DNA from: Chitinophagaceae bacterium
GTDB taxonomy: Bacteria; Bacteroidota; Bacteroidia; Chitinophagales; Chitinophagaceae
Length of the DNA: 64,000 nucleotides
NCBI GenBank assembly: GCA_024508725.1
Contig: JANINS010000001.1
Coordinates: forward strand, 243,837-307,836
Direction: 5' to 3'
The notes under the pieces were generated by a model, which was not told the DNA's origin, did not search any database, and saw only the letters and a list, made by a program, of their open reading frames with translations. How positions within the stretch are numbered: position 1 is the stretch's first letter; every line of letters begins with the position of its first letter. Made by a program: the position numbers and the translations under genes. This document shows, piece by piece, positions 59,527 to 64,000 of the stretch.

Positions 59527-59946
59527 ATGAAAAGAGTTGGGGCGATATGCATTTTGATATTTGCAACATTAACTTCATTTAATGAGCAAAACTGTTTGTC
59601 TGTCAGATTCAAAAATTCTACTGATAAAGAATTTACTAATCTCAAGGTGTGGACAGCCAGCGGAGAGATCGTATTAAAGAACCTGAAACAAGGCGAAGTT
59701 TCTTCAGCCTATCATGTGCCGTGGTCTTACAAATTTACTTATGCTGTAGCCGATACTAAGGATGGAGCATTTATTACTCCTGGTTATTGCCGAACAGGCG
59801 AAAAAAGATACGAGAATGGCGAGATCCTGATGGAATTTACAATTACACCAGAATCGTATAAACATTATCCAAGGGAAAAACCATATTTATTTATCAAAGC
59901 CACGATTAAAGAAGCGTTAGCGGGAAAAGAAAATCAAACACGATAG
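59527..59946 (+). CDS. Secreted hypothetical protein
   Basis: A 139-residue protein with a signal peptide (MKRVGAICILIFATLTSFN) and a beta-sandwich-like mature part (LSVRFKNSTDKEFTNLKVWT; SYKFTYAVADTKDGAFITPG). Periplasmic or surface. No family recognised. Lies 28 bases after the NamZ-like gene on the same strand. Confidence 0.7.
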   Translation: MKRVGAICILIFATLTSFNEQNCLSVRFKNSTDKEFTNLKVWTASGEIVLKNLKQGEVSSAYHVPWSYKFTYAVADTKDGAFITPGYCRTGEKRYENGEILMEFTITPESYKHYPREKPYLFIKATIKEALAGKENQTR

Positions 59947-59969
59947 AGAATCATAATTTATACGATTAC

Positions 59970-60380
59970 ATGACCAAAACAAAACCAACCCCTACCGAAC
60001 AGGTTACCCAACACATTGCCAAACTCTCCAGCGAGATTCAACCTGTTGTAGAATACATAAGACAGGTTATCTTATCTGTAGATAGCGAGATCGCAGAACA
60101 TATCAAATGGAATTCACCTGCTTTTTATTATTCAGGCAGTATGAAAGCGTTTGATGCGAAAGAATACAAGCGGGATATACTGGTGATGCACCTTCGCAAT
60201 AATAAGATCATGTGTGTGCTGCCTACCGGGATGACCATACAAAAGAACACAGTGCTGTTGGAAGGAAATTATTCCGACGGCAGGCGAATGATCTCCTTTA
60301 CCAACCTCGAGGATGTAAAGCAGAAAGAACAGCAACTAAAGAAAACCATAAAGGAATGGCTGAGTTTAGTGGAGAAGTAA
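59970..60380 (+). CDS. DUF1801 protein (YdhG-like)
   Basis: A 136-residue cytosolic protein with the DUF1801 pattern: IQPVVEYIRQVILSVDSEIA, EHIKWNSPAFYYSG, then VMHLRNNKIMCVLP and a C-terminal helix. The family (YdhG/YobT type) is of unknown biochemical role. Convergent with the T9SS-exported gene that follows. Confidence 0.85.
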   Translation: MTKTKPTPTEQVTQHIAKLSSEIQPVVEYIRQVILSVDSEIAEHIKWNSPAFYYSGSMKAFDAKEYKRDILVMHLRNNKIMCVLPTGMTIQKNTVLLEGNYSDGRRMISFTNLEDVKQKEQQLKKTIKEWLSLVEK

Positions 60381-60385
60381 ATGCA

Positions 60386-62482
60386 CTATCGCAACAAACT
60401 CACCGAACCAGCAAACGGCTTATACCCTTCTGCATTCACGAGGTAATAATACACACCCACAGGCAAAGGTTTACCATTGATCGTTCCGTTCCATGCAAAT
60501 GAGCTATTATGCCGGCCATTGTAAACAGTGGCACCATACCGGTCGAACAACTGTACTTTGAATAATGATGGCATACTGATCTTCCAGGTATCGTTCACAT
60601 TGTCTCCGTTAGGAGTAAACGCTGTAGGAATATTACAATTCACCGTGATCAATTTGATGCTATTACCTGTAGACGAACCGCAAACATTCGAAACAGTGAG
60701 GCGATACCATTTTATCTCTTCTATATTGGCTGTGATCAGTTGCAGCGAAACATTCTTGGCAGGAGTTATATTTTGCCACGAAACGTTATTGATTGATGAC
60801 TGCCATTGATAGCTGGCAGGTATTGTTGAAATAACATCAGCGGTAAGGATAATATTCGTGTTCGTGCATGTATTAATGAGTAATTGCTTTGTGGTGATAA
60901 CAGGTACTGTGTTCACGGTTAACATACCAACAGAACTTTCTATTGAACCGTTCATATTCGATACTACACAACGGAAAAGCATAGCATCATTGCCCACATT
61001 TAGCACCTGCAGTGTATTGGTGGCAGTACCGGAATAATCCACTCCATCATTAATGTTTGTCCATATGCCATTGCTCTTTGTTTGCCATTGGTAAGATGTA
61101 GTATTATTTGCAACGATGGTAAAGCTTGCCGTACCGCCTTTGCACAAGCTGAGTGTATCGGCAGGTTGTGTGATGATCACCGGTAATACCTTTTGAATTT
61201 TTGCTGTACCTATCCACCAGTCACCACCACCAATACCATCGAGCACATCATCATCGATAGAAAAAGAAGTTCCGGCAAATGCAATTTCCTCTCCTCTCAA
61301 AGAAATGGTTACCGCATCATCAATAGAAGAGCCACCAAAATTCTTTGTCCATTCTATGTTACCGTTAAACGTTGTTTTTACCAGCCAGAAGTCTGACGAT
61401 CCTTTGGCTCCCTGCACATCATGGTCGTTCGATTCTGCAGAGCCGATGGCCAGATATCCATCTGTTGTAACGACCACCTGCCTGAAAACATCAAGAGATG
61501 ATCCACCGTAAGTTGTTACCCACTGAACCGTTCCATCATTTGCAAGTTGCAACAGAAAAGCATCTACCTGTCCTTTGTTTTGTGGTATGTCTCCATTAGA
61601 TGAAGATGTTTGCCCGGCAATGATGAAGCCATTAGTAGTTGTTGCAATGGAATGCGATACATCGTACTCCGTTCCGCCAACAGTTCGCTGCCATAAGAGT
61701 GTTCCTGTATTGCTGGTACGAATTACCCAGATATCTCTTTTGCCTGTATGACCTGTTACGTCTAACCCGTTTTGCAAAGTATAACCAGTAACGGCAAAAC
61801 CTCCATCTGCAGTAACAGTAAGATCGTTTGGAAAATCATGATCAGGACCACCATAACATTTATCCCAAACTTTATTACCTGCCGCATCGAGTTTTACGAG
61901 CCAGTAATCCTGGTGATTGGTGTTATCACGATGTTGTGTAACATCACCATTACCAGAGAAAGTATACCCTGTGAAAGCATAGCCGCCATCGTGTGTTTGC
62001 CTGATAGCCGTTGCTACTTCCATTTCTGTTCCACCCATTGACCTTTGCCATTGAATATTTCCGTTGGCATCAGTTTTAATGATCCAGCAATCCGTTGCTC
62101 CCCGAAAGGCATTTACATCACCATCATTGCTTTTTGTATAACCGGCGATAATATATCCGCCATCAGTAGTTTGTTGTACATCGTAAGCACCATCGTCGTT
62201 GCTGCCACCATACGTACGTTGCCATACCATGTTTCCATTTGCATTGAGCTTTACCAGCCATGCATCGCAAATGCCCTTATTCGTAGTGATGTTTCCATCG
62301 GTAGAGAAAGTGATTCCTGCAACGATGTATCCTCCATCTGCAGTAGCACGTATTTTTTGTGCAGATTCAAAATCAGTTCCTCCAAAACTTTTCTTCCATT
62401 GCGGTGAGATGACAGGAGGTTGTGCTACGATAACGTAACACGGCAAAAGCAATAATGCCAGGATAAGGGGTTTAAGGGACAT
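60386..62482 (-). CDS. T9SS-exported beta-propeller protein with Ig-like and type B sorting domains
   Basis: A 698-residue secreted protein: signal peptide (SLKPLILALLLLPCYVIVAQ), about seven repeats of roughly 55 residues with GGY(I/F)(V/I)(A/T)G and DxWLVK/W(Q/E)xxxGG words (30-425) forming a propeller, two Ig-like segments (about 430-625), and a C-terminal type B sorting (CHU_C-like) domain with PTAFTPNGDNVNDTWKI and LFDRYGATVYNG. The tail directs export and surface attachment via the type IX secretion system. The start ATG 62482 fits the signal peptide. Confidence 0.92.
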   Translation of the reverse strand: MSLKPLILALLLLPCYVIVAQPPVISPQWKKSFGGTDFESAQKIRATADGGYIVAGITFSTDGNITTNKGICDAWLVKLNANGNMVWQRTYGGSNDDGAYDVQQTTDGGYIIAGYTKSNDGDVNAFRGATDCWIIKTDANGNIQWQRSMGGTEMEVATAIRQTHDGGYAFTGYTFSGNGDVTQHRDNTNHQDYWLVKLDAAGNKVWDKCYGGPDHDFPNDLTVTADGGFAVTGYTLQNGLDVTGHTGKRDIWVIRTSNTGTLLWQRTVGGTEYDVSHSIATTTNGFIIAGQTSSSNGDIPQNKGQVDAFLLQLANDGTVQWVTTYGGSSLDVFRQVVVTTDGYLAIGSAESNDHDVQGAKGSSDFWLVKTTFNGNIEWTKNFGGSSIDDAVTISLRGEEIAFAGTSFSIDDDVLDGIGGGDWWIGTAKIQKVLPVIITQPADTLSLCKGGTASFTIVANNTTSYQWQTKSNGIWTNINDGVDYSGTATNTLQVLNVGNDAMLFRCVVSNMNGSIESSVGMLTVNTVPVITTKQLLINTCTNTNIILTADVISTIPASYQWQSSINNVSWQNITPAKNVSLQLITANIEEIKWYRLTVSNVCGSSTGNSIKLITVNCNIPTAFTPNGDNVNDTWKISMPSLFKVQLFDRYGATVYNGRHNSSFAWNGTINGKPLPVGVYYYLVNAEGYKPFAGSVSLLR

Positions 62483-62791
62483 GCAGCACATTTTTGGGTT
62501 GTGATGCAAAATTGAGATATAGCGTTGCTTAACAACTTGTGAATGTTACACCAGCGGTGATATGTATGCATCGATGGCATTATAGATATAATGGAGAAGG
62601 TTGTAATAATGAAAAGAGCCACCAACATCCTTTCCACTTTTAAAGTCGATGCCATTTTAGTAATTAACTGAGCATTTAATTTAATAGTTCACACCGATAA
62701 TATAGCATAGCTTTACGTTCTACATCACAATCTCAACCTGTTTTCAGCTTTAGCAACACTGGTGACACTTTGATACAATCCAGCCAGTGTT
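62483..62791. other. Intergenic region with duplicated leader motif
   Basis: No convincing gene; a 76-codon minus-strand frame (62425-62655) overlapping the exported gene is treated as spurious. At 62730-62755 lies the second copy of the 26-base motif found upstream of the cold-shock gene (25726-25751), 36 bases before the next start codon. Confidence 0.45.
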
Positions 62792-63076
62792 ATGGAAACA
62801 AGCATCAATTTCAATTTTAGGGGAAAACAATATTGTGCAGCGTATACGATCTGTAAGAGAGACAATCCTGTATATATTTATATCACCCTGATGGATGAAG
62901 CATTAATAAAGGAATTTGGCGAAGAGATCGTTATGCATTCACAAAACGGAGCACTCCTGGTTGACCATATATTTACTGCACATCGTTACGAATTGTATAC
63001 TGCTATATTTAAATCTGTTGCTGCAGTAGAGCAGCTGGCAAATGACGAATTGAAAAGCAGCTCAATTGATGAATAA
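62792..63076 (+). CDS. Small hypothetical protein
   Basis: A 94-residue soluble protein (METSINFNFRGKQYCAAYTI; LIKEFGEEIVMHSQNGALLV). No signal peptide or family recognised. It shares a 26-base upstream motif with the cold-shock gene at 25894, so the two may be co-regulated, possibly under stress. The ATG is well supported by that motif's position. Confidence 0.65.
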   Translation: METSINFNFRGKQYCAAYTICKRDNPVYIYITLMDEALIKEFGEEIVMHSQNGALLVDHIFTAHRYELYTAIFKSVAAVEQLANDELKSSSIDE

Positions 63077-63150
63077 TTACGAGGAGTAATATTCGATACT
63101 TTCTTATCCTATTGGTTTTATAATTTAGTTTCAACTTACTTATTCTCTCA

Positions 63151-64000
63151 CTACACATTTTGCGAGACGCCATGTTTTAGTTCCAGTATTTTTTGCTCGG
63201 CTTCTTTTCGCTGCGTAATATCGAGTGTAGTGGTGGCAACACCATCATTTAGTTTCACTACAGATTGAGAGAACCATCCATTGAATTGTTCATGTACATA
63301 ATGCCGCTCACTCGTATCAGGTATTCCTGTTTCTGTCACTTTTTTAAATGTGTCGAAAATACCTTCCTTTATTACACCGGGATTATTTTGCAAAAGACTT
63401 TTACCAATCACATCTCCAAACACATTTTCGGCAGCCTGGTTATTTAATATCCATTTGAAATCAACGATGTCTCCCCTGTCATTTCGTACTGCTTCAAAAA
63501 CCTGTATCATCGCTAACGAACTGTTCATAGTAGCCTGCAGCAGTTCCTGGCTAGCCTTTATTTTAGCCTGGGTTTGTTGCCTTTCTGTTATATCCTGTAC
63601 CGTACCGCTTAGGGATAGAACCTTTCCATTATCATCAGCAAAAGACTGTATATGCCTTTCTAAAAAACGAACCTCGCCATCTGCTCTTATGATGCGGTGC
63701 GTAATGCTAATATTGCGGGCTTCACTCCTGCATTTGGCGTATTCTCTTGCTGTAAATTCAAGATCATCGGGATGGATAAAACACATCACCTTTTCCATAG
63801 TGATTGGTGCTTCGTTCTCCGGTACTAAGCCATGAATCCGGTACATTTCATCACTCCAGTAAATGATATCTGCAATTGCATTCCATTCAAAGCTGCCGAT
63901 ATGCCCAATGGCCTGAGCTTCTTTCAGTCGCCGATGCTCATCGTGCAGTTGCTGTTCTATTAGTTTGTTCTGAGTGATATCCTGTAATACGCTGATGATG
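63151..64000 (-). CDS. PAS-domain protein (partial, 5' end beyond window)
   Basis: At least 283 codons, open to the right window edge. Visible from the N-terminal side: a PAS/PAC (SVLQDITQNKLIEQQL ... YWSDEMYRIHG ... LSLSGTVQDITERQQ), then a second PAS (TMNSSLAMIQVFEAVRND ... TTTLDITQRKEAEQKI). It stops soon after this linker (LELKHGVSQNV) where a histidine kinase domain would normally follow, and no HisKA/HATPase is seen downstream. It may be a sensor without catalytic part or a truncated gene. Confidence 0.75.
   Translation of the reverse strand, partial: IISVLQDITQNKLIEQQLHDEHRRLKEAQAIGHIGSFEWNAIADIIYWSDEMYRIHGLVPENEAPITMEKVMCFIHPDDLEFTAREYAKCRSEARNISITHRIIRADGEVRFLERHIQSFADDNGKVLSLSGTVQDITERQQTQAKIKASQELLQATMNSSLAMIQVFEAVRNDRGDIVDFKWILNNQAAENVFGDVIGKSLLQNNPGVIKEGIFDTFKKVTETGIPDTSERHYVHEQFNGWFSQSVVKLNDGVATTTLDITQRKEAEQKILELKHGVSQNV

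Noticed and set aside
62425-62655. 76-codon minus-strand ORF upstream of the T9SS gene
   Set aside because: Overlaps the signal-peptide start of the large gene in another frame; a hydrophobic stretch alone is not enough.

Overview
The window looks like a chromosome segment of a Bacteroidota bacterium, most likely Chitinophagaceae. The evidence is: promoters of the TAnnTTTG / -33 TTTG type, a type B (CHU_C-like) type IX secretion tail on a secreted protein, a DUF2795 protein, a DUF6496 lysine-rich protein, many lipoproteins, and little sign of Shine-Dalgarno sites. The species cannot be fixed from sequence alone.

1-28.3 kb is ordinary core genome. A leftward trpE-trpG-trpD operon is preceded by a leader peptide with three consecutive Trp codons and a textbook attenuator. 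Then come a photolyase, a class IV aminotransferase, a LuxR-type response regulator, Nif3, a zinc-ribbon coiled-coil protein, RecN, FabI, a SemiSWEET, LolD, a cobalamin adenosyltransferase, a second ABC ATPase and GatC. At 17.1-23.7 kb lies a signalling cluster: two sigma-54 response regulators, a large hybrid kinase and a stand-alone receiver. A stress-type group follows (DUF2383, DUF6496, two cold-shock proteins, RhlE). A TPP riboswitch aptamer sits at 24.65 kb on the minus strand with no thiamine gene after it.

28.3-33.2 kb is accessory DNA: small genes of unknown function, a 150-bp direct repeat, two Xre-type regulators around a palindromic operator, and a tyrosine recombinase.

33.2-52.6 kb is the outstanding feature. 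It is an integron-like array of 25 complete cassettes plus one end cassette, all pointing away from the recombinase. Each unit is one small gene (occasionally two, or none) followed by a 136-209 bp imperfect inverted repeat that begins with a box ending in AAC and ends with GTT. In all 25 units the bases just after the GTT at the start of the cassette are the reverse complement of the left end of that cassette's own repeat (23 perfect, 2 with one mismatch). That is the hallmark of cassettes that circularise and insert at G/TT, as in integrons. However, the recombinase has Xer-like spacing, lacks the extra domain that defines IntI, carries an additional N-terminal module, and is transcribed in the same direction as the cassettes. 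One cassette without a conserved ORF occurs four times. The cargo is mainly secreted or membrane proteins and lipoproteins, including two c-type cytochromes, MORN/YD-like proteins and SUKH and DUF2750 immunity-type proteins.

52.6-64 kb returns to chromosome: gene fragments at the array edge, a DHFR/RibD-like reductase, two alpha/beta hydrolases, an AraC regulator, a Crp/Fnr regulator and a short-chain dehydrogenase linked by a shared TTGCC-N4-GGCAA palindrome, a NamZ/DUF1343 protein, a T9SS-exported beta-propeller protein, and a PAS protein cut by the window end.
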